A DNA stretch of 36,032 bases from contig JACMPD010000206.1 of the NCBI GenBank assembly GCA_014377675.1, positions 1 through 36,032 of the forward strand, read 5' to 3'. Below the pieces are notes generated by a model, which had not been told where the DNA came from, ran no database searches, and saw only the letters and a program-made list of their open reading frames with translations. The position numbers were made by a program, and so were the translations under genes. Shown piece after piece: positions 18,520 to 27,959 of the stretch (positions are counted from its first letter, which is position 1; every line of letters starts with the position of its first letter). The stretch comes from Taibaiella sp. (GTDB lineage Bacteria; Bacteroidota; Bacteroidia; Chitinophagales; Chitinophagaceae).

Positions 18520-19149
18520 CTACTTATATATCCCTTTAGCCCATGTAACACAAGGCCCTACCCACTCCGGCAGCGGCTTGTAGAGATAGCCGTGCTTTCT
18601 GCCGGTTTGCAGCTTTATCTCCTTAAAGTTGGGTACGTTAAGCTTTGATCTTTTCTTCCATGTAAGGCAACTTCCCGCCATATCGTCGGTGGCTTCATAT
18701 ATTGATAATATGTTGCCGCAAAAACTCACATCGCCCATACTGCCGGGGCTTTCATTGCAGGCGCTCATAAATACATAGTTTACGGCGCTGTTGTGCACAT
18801 AGGTGGCCACGTACATGGCTATGGCAGCGCCTTTTGATGCGCCTGTTACGGTTATGTTTCCGGGCTTTACTCCTTTAGTCAGCAGGCTGTCCACCTGCCC
18901 GGCCACTTTACGGGCGTATAATTTCACATCGGTATTAGCGGGGCGGCATTCCGAAATAACGGTGAATTGTTCATTTCTGAAAGCGTTTATGATACTATCA
19001 TATTCGTAAGCACCAAACCCCCTCGATTTATCCACTGCATTCCTGCCCTGATACTCTACAATAGCACCATGCAGGTAAAAAACGTATCGCTGGCCGAATA
19101 AATTAACGGCACCCGTACATAGCAACAATAAAAAGAAAACAGGTTTCAT
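18520..19149 (-). CDS. Exported alpha/beta-hydrolase-like protein
   Basis: Signal peptide MKPVFFLLLLCTGAVNLFGQ (trimmed start); nucleophile-elbow-like VTGASKGAAIAMYVA. Confidence 0.7.
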   Translation of the reverse strand: MKPVFFLLLLCTGAVNLFGQRYVFYLHGAIVEYQGRNAVDKSRGFGAYEYDSIINAFRNEQFTVISECRPANTDVKLYARKVAGQVDSLLTKGVKPGNITVTGASKGAAIAMYVATYVHNSAVNYVFMSACNESPGSMGDVSFCGNILSIYEATDDMAGSCLTWKKRSKLNVPNFKEIKLQTGRKHGYLYKPLPEWVGPCVTWAKGIYK

Positions 19150-19223
19150 CATAACTACAATAAAGGTAATGAAAAGGAATGTATAGTCAACAATCGGGAA
19201 ATCATAATAACTTCGTTCCCGCA

Positions 19224-19763
19224 ATGAAACCTACCATCTTAGCCATACCGGGCAGTCTCAGGGCCAGGTCTTCAAACCACGCTGTTATAGCCACAGCTAT
19301 AGCGCTGGCAGGGGACCGCGCTGATTTTATAGTTTATGAGGGGCTTGGCAAGCTGCCGCATTTTGATGACAGCAGCCAGCCAGCTGAAACGGTAGTTGCG
19401 TTCCGCAAACTGATAGCCGATACAGATGGCGTGCTCATCTGCTCGCCCGAATATGCCTTTGGTGTTCCGGGCTCCCTCAAAAACGCATTGGACTGGACGG
19501 TGTCTTCCGGTGAGTTCATCAACAAACCGGTCGCGCTCATTACCGCCGCTACAGGTGGCGATAAAGCCCACGCCTCACTACAACTTACCCTCAGGGTTAT
19601 TTCCACAGATCTACCGGAGCAATGTACATTATTGCTTTCCTACATAAGGTCAAAAATGAATGCAGCCGGCGAGATATGCGACGAGCAAACACTTAATGAA
19701 ATAAACCAAACTGTAAACGCATTACTGGCGTTAATAAAAACAAAACAAAAATCTGATTTATGA
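19224..19763 (+). CDS. NADPH-dependent FMN reductase family oxidoreductase
   Basis: MKPTILAIPGSLRARSSN, DGVLICSPEYAFGVPGSLKNALDW; trimmed start at 19224. Confidence 0.92.
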   Translation: MKPTILAIPGSLRARSSNHAVIATAIALAGDRADFIVYEGLGKLPHFDDSSQPAETVVAFRKLIADTDGVLICSPEYAFGVPGSLKNALDWTVSSGEFINKPVALITAATGGDKAHASLQLTLRVISTDLPEQCTLLLSYIRSKMNAAGEICDEQTLNEINQTVNALLALIKTKQKSDL

Positions 19764-20851
19764 TTTGGTCTGTCCGTTTCCTGCTTACCGTGGGTTGTTA
19801 TTTGCTGTGCCTGCAGCCTTGTGCAGGAACGCCCGTTAAAATAGGCGCGAGAAGCGCAGCTATTGAATATGAGGGAAGGGTTAACTTTACTGGTTCCGCT
19901 GCGCAATTCACCTGGCCCGGCACATCAGCCACCATACGTTTTAAAGGCACGGAGTTGAAGGCGTGGCTGAGCGATGAAAAGGGCGAAAATTACTACTACG
20001 TGATAATTGATGGCAAACCCATCCAAAAAATACACCCTGTTACCGCACTGCAACTTTACACGCTCGCTACCCATCTGAAAAATGAAAAACATGTGGCGCA
20101 GTTGTTCAAGCTCACGGAAAGTAAGTGGGGCAAAACCTGGTTTTATGGCTTTGAATTGCCGGCAAAGACGCCTGTTATAATGGGCACACCTGGCAATCCT
20201 CATCAGCATCGTATTGAATTTTATGGCAATTCCATTACCGCCGGGTATAGTGTAGATGATAGCGCCGGTGATTCCGGTGCCGCCGAATTTGAGAACAACT
20301 ATTATTCCTATGCGGCCATAATCGCGCGCCACTACTACAATGCCCGCTACACCTGCGTAGCCAAAAGCGGCATAGGGCTCATGCTCAGTTGGTTCCCGCT
20401 TATAATGCCGGATATGTATGACAGGGCCGAGGAGACTGATTCAGTAAATAAATGGAACTTTGAGGAGCACAAACCCGGCATTGTGGTCATAGATCTGATG
20501 CAAAACGATTCCTGGCTCGTAAATAAAAAAGATCACGCGCAATTCAAAGCACGGTTTGGCAGCACGCCGCCAGAGGGCGAGTTTATTATCAATGCATACA
20601 AAAATTTCATTGCGAACATCAGGAAAAAATATCCCGCCGCATCCATCATCTGCACCCTCGGCAGTATGGACGCTACAAAGGACACCACCTGGCAGAGCTA
20701 TATATTAAAAGCGGTGCAACAATGCAATGATAGAAATATGTACACCCATTTTTTAAAATATAAAAACACGCCCGGCCACCCAAAAAGAAAAGAGCAGCAG
20801 GATATGGCCAACAGCCTGATTGAATTTATAGATAATCATATCGATTGGTAA
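19760..20851 (+). CDS. SGNH/GDSL hydrolase, CE2-like (acetylxylan esterase-type) architecture
   Basis: N-terminal jelly-roll-like GRVNFTGSAAQFTWPGTSATIRFKGTELKAWL then IEFYGNSITAGYSV (SGNH block I) and GTPGNPHQHRIEFYG; ATGA overlap with upstream stop. Confidence 0.85.
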   Translation: MIWSVRFLLTVGCYLLCLQPCAGTPVKIGARSAAIEYEGRVNFTGSAAQFTWPGTSATIRFKGTELKAWLSDEKGENYYYVIIDGKPIQKIHPVTALQLYTLATHLKNEKHVAQLFKLTESKWGKTWFYGFELPAKTPVIMGTPGNPHQHRIEFYGNSITAGYSVDDSAGDSGAAEFENNYYSYAAIIARHYYNARYTCVAKSGIGLMLSWFPLIMPDMYDRAEETDSVNKWNFEEHKPGIVVIDLMQNDSWLVNKKDHAQFKARFGSTPPEGEFIINAYKNFIANIRKKYPAASIICTLGSMDATKDTTWQSYILKAVQQCNDRNMYTHFLKYKNTPGHPKRKEQQDMANSLIEFIDNHIDW

Positions 20852-21017
20852 CTATTGCAAAAAAGCACTATGCCCGCCCTCCGGCTCTGCGTTGGCTGCC
20901 GCGTATCCATCAGAAAATGCTGGGAGTTACCCCCTGACGGGTGATTTCCGAAATACGTGTGATAATTTTTAGGAGGACTAGTGGTTGGTTAATCTATCGT
21001 TAAAAGCCGATGCTGTA

Positions 21018-21048
21018 TTGGTTAAAATGAATTATATCCTTATCTTTG
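21018..21048 (+). promoter_or_regulatory. Bacteroidota-type promoter upstream of L,D-transpeptidase
   Basis: TTGG (21018..21021), 19-nt spacer, TATCTTTG (21041..21048), matching TTG-N19-TAnnTTTG. Confidence 0.6.
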
Positions 21049-21104
21049 TTCCTCTACACACACCGTCTATCTCCTTTTTATTGTTCACGAAATTAAATAA
21101 ATAA

Positions 21105-21959
21105 ATGAAGAAACTATTTGTGTGTTTCAGTGTGTACTTCTTTATAGCGTTTTCTTATAAGGTAGTATCGGCTGACGAAGTATCTCCTGTCTTGTACAAG
21201 AATCAGGTTTCGGCATATATCGACGCTGTTTACAAACAAATAGATTTTAGTAATTGTGAGCGTCTTTCTTATGACGTATTTTCAAAAGCACTAACCGGTT
21301 ACTTAAATCTTCGCAATGCCGATAAGCTGAACATGGACAAAGAAGTATTGTCGATATGCGACTTTAACCTGCCGTCTACTGAAAACCGGCTGTGGGTAAT
21401 AGACCTTACCACCTGCAAAGTATTATTTAATACCTATGTAGCGCACGGGCAGGGATCAGGCGAAGCATGTGCAGTAAAATTTTCAAATACCGAAAATTCG
21501 CATCAGAGTAGCCTGGGCTTCTATGTAACCGGTGACACTTATAACGGAGACCACGGCATATCGCTCCGCCTTAATGGTATGGACTTCGGCTACAATAATT
21601 CGGCTTTAGAGCGCGGTATAGTCGTACACGGCGCAGACTATGTGTGTGAAAAATTTATATCATGCAACGAAAAGCTCGGCCGCAGCTGGGGTTGCCCCGC
21701 CATCAGCAATGAGTTAAAGAAACCTATTATTGATGCGATAGCAAATGGTACTTGCCTATTTATCTATCATGAAGACGCCGGTTATAAGAAAAACGCATAT
21801 TGGATGAATAAAAAGATAGAACGCATACCGGGTAATGGCATATATGCTGATTTTACTTTACCCACAGCACCTAAAAGCAAGTCAAACAAGGTTATATATC
21901 AATATATGCATGGTAATACCATAGATAGCATTGTAACCGGTGCAAATACAGGGAAATAA
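21105..21959 (+). CDS. Murein L,D-transpeptidase catalytic domain family protein
   Basis: Signal peptide; GIVVHGADYVCEKFISCNEKLGRSWGCPAIS, the catalytic HG...S.GC motif of the YkuD-like family. Confidence 0.9.
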   Translation: MKKLFVCFSVYFFIAFSYKVVSADEVSPVLYKNQVSAYIDAVYKQIDFSNCERLSYDVFSKALTGYLNLRNADKLNMDKEVLSICDFNLPSTENRLWVIDLTTCKVLFNTYVAHGQGSGEACAVKFSNTENSHQSSLGFYVTGDTYNGDHGISLRLNGMDFGYNNSALERGIVVHGADYVCEKFISCNEKLGRSWGCPAISNELKKPIIDAIANGTCLFIYHEDAGYKKNAYWMNKKIERIPGNGIYADFTLPTAPKSKSNKVIYQYMHGNTIDSIVTGANTGK

Positions 21960-22116
21960 TATTTTTAAATTATATATAATTTAACCACCACGAACCATGC
22001 GTGGCGGTCTCGTTTCCACGCTGAAGTGCCCCCAATTTTTTACTGTGCGCCGTTAATTTACCGATACCGTTCGGGAAACATATTATCTTTGCCATGGCTT
22101 AACATGCTTTAGGGAA

Positions 22117-22893
22117 ATGAACAAGACAATATTAGTGACGGGGGCGACATCGGGTTTTGGAAGGGCTATTGCGGTACGGTTTGCGCAAAACGGCTATACC
22201 GTTTGTGTGGCGGGTCGCAGGGAAAACAGGCTGGCCGAGCTGAAAGCGGAACTTGAACAGGCATATAACGCGAAAGTAATTACGCTCGCTTTTGACATAA
22301 CAGACAGGAAACAGGTGGAAACAGCCATCAATCACCTGAAAACGCAGGTAGACCGCATTGATATCCTGGTGAATAATGCCGGCCTGGCCGCCGGGCTCAG
22401 TTCAATAGAGGACGGAGATATTGATGATTGGGAAATAATGATAGATACTAACATTAAGGGTTTACTCTATATTACCCGTATGGTAGCCCCAATAATGACC
22501 AGCCAGGCTTCGGGCCATATCTTTAATATAGGCTCCACCGCAGCAAAAACAGTCTACAAAAACGGCAATGTGTACTGCGCTACAAAATTCGCCGTTGACG
22601 CACTCAACCAGGCTATGAGAATAGACCTGCTGAATTATGGCATCAAGGTCACCGGCATCCATCCCGGCATGGCAGAAACTGAATTTTCTCTCGTCAGGTT
22701 TAAGGGCGATGAAGATCGCGCCAAAAATGTATATGCAGAATTTAAACCGATTCTCGCTGAAGACATAGCAGATATCACCTGGTATTGCGCTACCCTTCCC
22801 GCGCACCTTTGCATTAATGACCTTACGGTCACCTGCCTTACACAGGCCACAAGCCTCTACTCTATTAAGGAGGCGGACAGGATTAAAAAATAA
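22117..22893 (+). CDS. SDR family NAD(P)-dependent oxidoreductase
   Basis: ILVTGATSGFGRAIAVRFAQNG, LVNNAGLAAG, YCATKFAVDALNQAMRIDL. Confidence 0.95.
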   Translation: MNKTILVTGATSGFGRAIAVRFAQNGYTVCVAGRRENRLAELKAELEQAYNAKVITLAFDITDRKQVETAINHLKTQVDRIDILVNNAGLAAGLSSIEDGDIDDWEIMIDTNIKGLLYITRMVAPIMTSQASGHIFNIGSTAAKTVYKNGNVYCATKFAVDALNQAMRIDLLNYGIKVTGIHPGMAETEFSLVRFKGDEDRAKNVYAEFKPILAEDIADITWYCATLPAHLCINDLTVTCLTQATSLYSIKEADRIKK

Positions 22894-22931
22894 GCCCGGC
22901 CGCTTAACCCGACTACACCACAGACCAGACC

Positions 22932-23348
22932 ATGTTTACAGCAACCACCCACATAAGAGTAAGATATGGAGAAACCGACCAGATGGGGTATCTCTACTAC
23001 GGCAACTATGCACTCTACTACGAGGTGGGCAGGGCTGAAGCTATCCGGCAACTGGGGTTTACTTACCGGCAACTGGAAGAAATGGGTATAATGATGCCTG
23101 TCGCGGAGCTAAACGTACAATATTATCGTCCTGCGCTGTATGATGAGTTAATTACCGTAAAAACAATACTCAAGGAATTGCCGCAGTCATCAAAAATTCA
23201 GTTCCATACGGAGTTGTACAATGAAGAAGGCGTATTTTTAAACAAGGGCGTAACCACCCTGGTTTTCTTTGACCCGGTAGAAAAGAAAAAAGTGGAAATG
23301 CCCCCGGAATTGTTTGACCGGCTGAAGCCATTTTTTACGGTAGAATAA
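22932..23348 (+). CDS. Acyl-CoA thioesterase (4HBT / YbgC-like)
   Basis: THIRVRYGETDQMGYLYYGNYALYYEVGRAEAIRQLG hot-dog thioesterase motif. Confidence 0.92.
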   Translation: MFTATTHIRVRYGETDQMGYLYYGNYALYYEVGRAEAIRQLGFTYRQLEEMGIMMPVAELNVQYYRPALYDELITVKTILKELPQSSKIQFHTELYNEEGVFLNKGVTTLVFFDPVEKKKVEMPPELFDRLKPFFTVE

Positions 23349-23372
23349 ATACACCCGAAAACCGACTATACT

Positions 23373-24626
23373 ATGAATAATATACAGGCCGTAATAATAA
23401 CCATTGGAGATGAGTTGCTGATAGGCCAAACGATAGATACTAATTCAGCCTGGATAGCGCAACGACTTAATCACCTGGGCATAAACGTATTGCGCAGGGT
23501 GGCAGTTGGGGATACCCGTGAGGCCATTCTAAACGCGCTTGACGAAGAGTGGCTGAAAGCGTCGCTTATCATACTCACCGGCGGCTTGGGGCCAACTTCT
23601 GATGATATTACCAAACCATTGCTTTGTGAATACTTCGGCGGCACGCTAACGGTCAATGAAGAGGTAGCTGCACACCTGAAAGAGATTTTCGGCCGCCGCA
23701 ACCGGCCAATACTTGCCCGCAACATGAAGCAGGCCGAAGTGCCGGATAATTGCACGGTATTATTCAATAAATTGGGTACAGCGCCGGGTATGTGGTTTGA
23801 AAAAAATGGAAAGATCATTATATCACTTCCCGGTGTGCCGTTTGAGATGAAGCACATTATGGAGGTAGAAGCACTGCCGAGACTAAAACAACTGGCTGAA
23901 GGCGACGTCATTATTCACAGAACCGTTTTTACGGCCGGCGAAGGGGAAAGTTTTATAGCCGAAAGACTGATGCCTTTTGAAGCAGCCCTTCCGGAACATA
24001 TAAAAATTGCCTACCTGCCTGACAGCGGCTTCGTAAAAATTAGGCTTACAGGTAAGGGCGCTGAAGTTGCAGTACTTGAAGCAGAAATGATGAACCTGCA
24101 AAACCAGCTGGTGACCACACTCGGTGATATTGTAATTGCGAACGAAGATGTTACGCTTGAAAGCCTTCTTGGAACAACCATGCAGGGTAACGGCAAGACT
24201 TTTGGTTTTGCAGAAAGCTGTACAGGCGGCTATATTGGCCACCTGATAACACAGTTACCCGGGTCATCAACCTATTTCAAGGGCAGTATTGTGTCTTATG
24301 ACAACGAGGTAAAAGAAAATGTGCTGGGAGTAAAAAAAGAAACAATAGAACAGAAAGGCGCAGTAAGTGAAGAAACAGTCATTGAAATGGCGACCGGGGC
24401 CTTAAAAATATTAAACACCGACTACACCCTGGCCGTTAGTGGCGTATTAGGACCCGATGGCGGCACCGAACGCGTGAAAACAGGTACTGTATGGATGGCA
24501 GTAGCCAACAAAGACCGGGTGTTAACGAAAGTGCAACATTTCTTCTATGACCGGGAACGCAATAAAGAAATGGCAGCTAAAATGGGGATGCTGCTTTTAT
24601 GGAAGTTTATAAACGGTAAGCAGTGA
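23373..24626 (+). CDS. cinA: CinA family protein (competence/damage-inducible, nicotinamide-nucleotide amidase)
   Basis: AVIITIGDELLIGQTIDTNSAWIA, ILTGGLGPTSDDITK, FAESCTGGYIGHLITQLPGSSTYFKGSIVSYDNEVKENVLGV. Confidence 0.96.
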   Translation: MNNIQAVIITIGDELLIGQTIDTNSAWIAQRLNHLGINVLRRVAVGDTREAILNALDEEWLKASLIILTGGLGPTSDDITKPLLCEYFGGTLTVNEEVAAHLKEIFGRRNRPILARNMKQAEVPDNCTVLFNKLGTAPGMWFEKNGKIIISLPGVPFEMKHIMEVEALPRLKQLAEGDVIIHRTVFTAGEGESFIAERLMPFEAALPEHIKIAYLPDSGFVKIRLTGKGAEVAVLEAEMMNLQNQLVTTLGDIVIANEDVTLESLLGTTMQGNGKTFGFAESCTGGYIGHLITQLPGSSTYFKGSIVSYDNEVKENVLGVKKETIEQKGAVSEETVIEMATGALKILNTDYTLAVSGVLGPDGGTERVKTGTVWMAVANKDRVLTKVQHFFYDRERNKEMAAKMGMLLLWKFINGKQ

Positions 24627-25141
24627 GCCTGGTGTTCCTGATAGGGATGCCGGGCGCTGGCAAGTCGCACTGGGGCAGGTTGCTCTCCAGGCATCTTCAT
24701 GTACCCTATATTGATCTTGATCGTTATATTGTTTATTCGGAACGCTCATCTATCACCAGTCTTTTCAGCGATTATGGCGAAGAGTGGTTCAGGATAAAAG
24801 AAAGGGAACACCTCAGCCGGCTGGTAGCCGAAGCTAAGCCCGGAACCATAATAGCCTGCGGCGGCGGCACGCCCTGCTACCACAACAATATGGAGCTGAT
24901 GAATAATGCGGGCACTACCATATACCTGGAAGCACAAACGGAGCACTTGCTCTGTAACATGCGCAATACCATAGACATGCGCCCCCTGCTGCAGGACAAG
25001 GACGATGTACCTGCCCTGCTCGCTAATATGCTGGTTAAAAGGCGCGCCTATTATGAAATGGCGCATTATATTTTACAAACAGAAAACATTTCACTCGCTA
25101 CCTTTGAGCAAATTATAACAGCATGTATAAACCGGCAATAA
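24623..25141 (+). CDS. aroK: Shikimate kinase
   Basis: FLIGMPGAGKSHWGRLLSRHL (P-loop), YIDLDRYI, GEEWFRIKEREHL, IIACGGGTP; GTG start overlaps cinA stop. Confidence 0.92.
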   Translation: MSLVFLIGMPGAGKSHWGRLLSRHLHVPYIDLDRYIVYSERSSITSLFSDYGEEWFRIKEREHLSRLVAEAKPGTIIACGGGTPCYHNNMELMNNAGTTIYLEAQTEHLLCNMRNTIDMRPLLQDKDDVPALLANMLVKRRAYYEMAHYILQTENISLATFEQIITACINRQ

Positions 25142-25515
25142 CGGCAGGCATTATCTTCGCGGGCCTCGCGGTCTTACTTGGGGCATTTGCCGCCCATGGG
25201 CTGGCAAAAACACTCACACCCGAAAAAATAGAGGTATTCCAAAAGGGCGTCACCTATCAGTTTTACCACAGTTTTGCTTTAATTTTACTTGGCATTGTTT
25301 GGTCTGCATTTCCATTTAAATCGGTAGATGCGGCAATGCTTATGTTTATCTCTGGCATTGTACTGTTCAGTGGCACACTTTACGTGTACCCTCTTTTGGA
25401 AGCGCGGAACATTCATATACCCACAATTGGCAGGCTGTTGACACCGCTTGGCGGCTTGTGTTTCATAGGGGGCTGGGTACTGTTTGTAACAGGCGTACTG
25501 AAAACATCAAACTAA
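25123..25515 (+). CDS. DUF423 family membrane protein (YgdD-like)
   Basis: GIIFAGLAVLLGAFAAHGLAKTLTPEKIEVFQKGVTYQFYHSFALI...PIGRLLTPLGGLCFIGGW-type DUF423 pattern. Confidence 0.92.
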   Translation: MYKPAITAGIIFAGLAVLLGAFAAHGLAKTLTPEKIEVFQKGVTYQFYHSFALILLGIVWSAFPFKSVDAAMLMFISGIVLFSGTLYVYPLLEARNIHIPTIGRLLTPLGGLCFIGGWVLFVTGVLKTSN

Positions 25516-25539
25516 CTATTCAATTCATAATACTATAGC

Positions 25540-26283
25540 ATGAAAGTTATCGCGCTCATCCCGGCACGCCTGGGGGCTACCCGTTTCCCAGCCAAACTGC
25601 TGGCACAAATAAGAGGTAAAAGCGTCATCAGGCGCACCTGGGAATCAGTGTTGAAAACCGGTTTGTTCAACGAGGTGATTGTCGTTTCAGACAGCGACGA
25701 AATAATAGCAGAAATTGAACAATATGGCGGCAAAGCTGTGAAAAGCCGGGGTATCTTTGAAAGCGGAACAGACCGGATTGCAGAAGTAGCGGCAGACATA
25801 GACGCTGACGTATTCGTAAACGTACAGGGCGATGAACCCTTCGTTCAGAAAGATCCGTTATCATTGCTGCTTCAGTTATTCACAAGAAGCGGCGGCGAAA
25901 ACGTACAGGTTGCATCGCTGGTGCAGCAACTTAAAGACCATGAACTGGTTGCAGACCCTAACTATGTGAAAGTTGCGCTGTCACATTCACAAAACGCACT
26001 GTTTTTTAGCCGGAGTATTATTCCTTATGCCCGCAATAAAGAAATAGACATCTATTATTACGAACATATTGGCGTATACGCATTCCGCAAAAAAGCACTG
26101 ATGGAATTTACCGCATGGCCCATCACCCCGCTTGAAGCCGCAGAAAAAATAGAGTGCCTTCGCTTCCTGGAGTATGATGTCCCCATAAAAATGGCCGTTA
26201 CTACCTACATGGGTGTTGAAATAGATACACCCGAAGACATTATAAGGGCGGAGCGGCTGATGGACGAGAAGGGTTGGGAATAA
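25540..26283 (+). CDS. kdsB: 3-deoxy-manno-octulosonate cytidylyltransferase (possibly 8-amino-Kdo-using)
   Basis: IALIPARLGATRFPAKLLAQIRGKSVI, GIFESGTDRIAEVA, VNVQGDEPFV, YYEHIGVYAFRKKAL, LEAAEKIECLRFLE. Confidence 0.95.
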   Translation: MKVIALIPARLGATRFPAKLLAQIRGKSVIRRTWESVLKTGLFNEVIVVSDSDEIIAEIEQYGGKAVKSRGIFESGTDRIAEVAADIDADVFVNVQGDEPFVQKDPLSLLLQLFTRSGGENVQVASLVQQLKDHELVADPNYVKVALSHSQNALFFSRSIIPYARNKEIDIYYYEHIGVYAFRKKALMEFTAWPITPLEAAEKIECLRFLEYDVPIKMAVTTYMGVEIDTPEDIIRAERLMDEKGWE

Positions 26284-26749
26284 AAATGCTCTTGAAGGGC
26301 AGGCAGGCCTGCTGCCCGCTAATATGCTGGCAGGCAATACCTATAATTACACCATGTCCACTACAATTGACCCGGCCTGGCAGCCCGCCAAGCTGAACGT
26401 CACAATGCTATTAATCAGGCACAGCGACAGCACCATATTGAATAGTGTGGCCCTTCCGTTTTACCTTAATGTGGAAGAACTGGCAGGGGCAACTGAAAAT
26501 GCGGCTCTTTACCCAAATCCGGCAACCGATGAAACCAACCTGTATTTTAACCTCGGCCAAAGCGAACCGGTAAACATCTCCCTTATGAACATGGCAGGCA
26601 ATAAAATTTATGAACATGTGCTGCCCCAATGCCCGGAAGGCCGCCATAAGGTAGCATTACCGGTTGCGTCCTTCCCGGCAGGCATATACATTGTCAATCT
26701 TTCAGTTGCAGGAATGCACAAAAGCATAAAACTACTGGTCAATAGGTAA
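26261..26749 (+). pseudogene. C-terminal remnant of a T9SS-secreted protein
   Basis: Frame open from just after the TGA at 26258..26260; homologous-looking text NALEGQAGLLPANMLAGNTYNYTMSTTIDPAWQPAKLNVTMLLI then T9SS tail ALYPNPATDETNLYF...FPAGIYIVNLSVAGMHKSIKLLVNR*. No signal peptide. Track ORF 26324..26749 is the ATG-initiated part. Confidence 0.7.
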
Positions 26750-26778
26750 AATTCGGCTTTCGGAACAATCAAAAATTG

Positions 26779-26786
26779 TACTTTTG
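26779..26786 (+). promoter_or_regulatory. Putative -7 element for the KdnB-like gene
   Basis: TACTTTTG matches TAnnTTTG, 46 nt upstream of ATG 26832; -33 element not clear. Confidence 0.35.
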
Positions 26787-26831
26787 ATGCAGCCTGATAA
26801 AAGGACATACGCAAAATAAAAAAGAGACGAT

Positions 26832-27908
26832 ATGAAATTCCGCAATTTTAAAATGGTTGATTATGTGGTGTATGGCAGGGGCTGCTTTGATCAGCTTGAT
26901 GAAATACTTGCGCCACAACGCAAGGGTGATGCGCCAATGGTGTACCTGCTTGACCATTATTTTGAAACTAACAACGAACTAAAAGCGCGTATACCCATAA
27001 GAGGGAACGACATATTGGTAATAGCAGACGTAACGCATGAGCCTAAAACAAGCTATGTTGATGAGCTTGCACAAATGCTCAAAGACAAAGCGGGCACTGT
27101 TTCAGGTGTTATAGGTATTGGTGGTGGCTCAGCTATGGATCTCGCCAAGGCCGTTTCTATCATGATGACCAACCCGGGCAAGGCGCAGGATTACCAGGGC
27201 TGGGACCTGGTAAAGCACCCATCGGTATACAAGGCGGGCATCCCTACCCTTTCAGGTACCGGCGCAGAAGTTTCCCGCACCACAGTACTTACCGGCCCTA
27301 CCCGCAAACTGGGTATGAATTCTGACTTCACACCCTTCAACCAGATAGTATTAGATCCCGCTCTAATCAAAGACGCTCCTGCCAACCAGCGGTTTTATAC
27401 CGGCATGGATTGTTTTATACATTGCGTGGAGTCTTTGAAAGGTACATTTATCAACGAGTTCAGCCGCTCCTATGGCGAAAAAGCACAGGATTTATGCGAA
27501 GAGGTTTTTCTGCACAAAAGTGAATGGAACGATGAAAGCGATGAGCAGCTGATGATGGCATCTTTTGCCGGCGGTATGAGCATTGCGTACAGCCAGGTGG
27601 GTGTGGCACATGCTGTAAGCTACGGACTTGGTTACCTGCTGGGCACAAAGCATGGAATTGGCAACTGTATTGTATTTAACCACCTGGAAGAATACTACCC
27701 TGAAGGAGTAGCCACATTCCATAAAATGGTAGCCAGAAACAATATATATATTCCGGAAGGTATTACCAAAGGGCTCAGCGATGCCGACTTTGAAACGATG
27801 ATTAATGTATCACTTGGCATGGCTCCGCTGTGGGAAAATGCATTGGGCAAAGACTGGCAATCAATAATGAACAAAGAAAAACTCCGCGCACTTTACGAAA
27901 AACTATAA
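26832..27908 (+). CDS. kdnB: Iron-containing alcohol dehydrogenase, KdnB-like (3-deoxy-manno-octulosonate 8-oxidase)
   Basis: GVIGIGGGSAMDLAKAVSIMM, GIPTLSGTGAEVSRTTVLTG, GVAHAVSYGLGYLLGTKHGIGNCIVFNHLEEYYPEGV; adjacency to kdsB. Confidence 0.8.
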   Translation: MKFRNFKMVDYVVYGRGCFDQLDEILAPQRKGDAPMVYLLDHYFETNNELKARIPIRGNDILVIADVTHEPKTSYVDELAQMLKDKAGTVSGVIGIGGGSAMDLAKAVSIMMTNPGKAQDYQGWDLVKHPSVYKAGIPTLSGTGAEVSRTTVLTGPTRKLGMNSDFTPFNQIVLDPALIKDAPANQRFYTGMDCFIHCVESLKGTFINEFSRSYGEKAQDLCEEVFLHKSEWNDESDEQLMMASFAGGMSIAYSQVGVAHAVSYGLGYLLGTKHGIGNCIVFNHLEEYYPEGVATFHKMVARNNIYIPEGITKGLSDADFETMINVSLGMAPLWENALGKDWQSIMNKEKLRALYEKL

Positions 27909-27959
27909 AATAGAATAGTATAAAGCCAGGGTTTACCGAATCTGCCAAAACTACACAAC

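Noticed and set aside
19195-19221. CGGGAA-(15 nt)-TTCCCG inverted repeat just before the FMN reductase start
   Set aside because: Only 6 bp; within chance expectation for an intergenic region of this size.
20860-20990. GC-rich intergenic stretch after the CE2-like esterase as a mobile-element scar
   Set aside because: No terminal repeats, duplicated target or transposase text could be identified.
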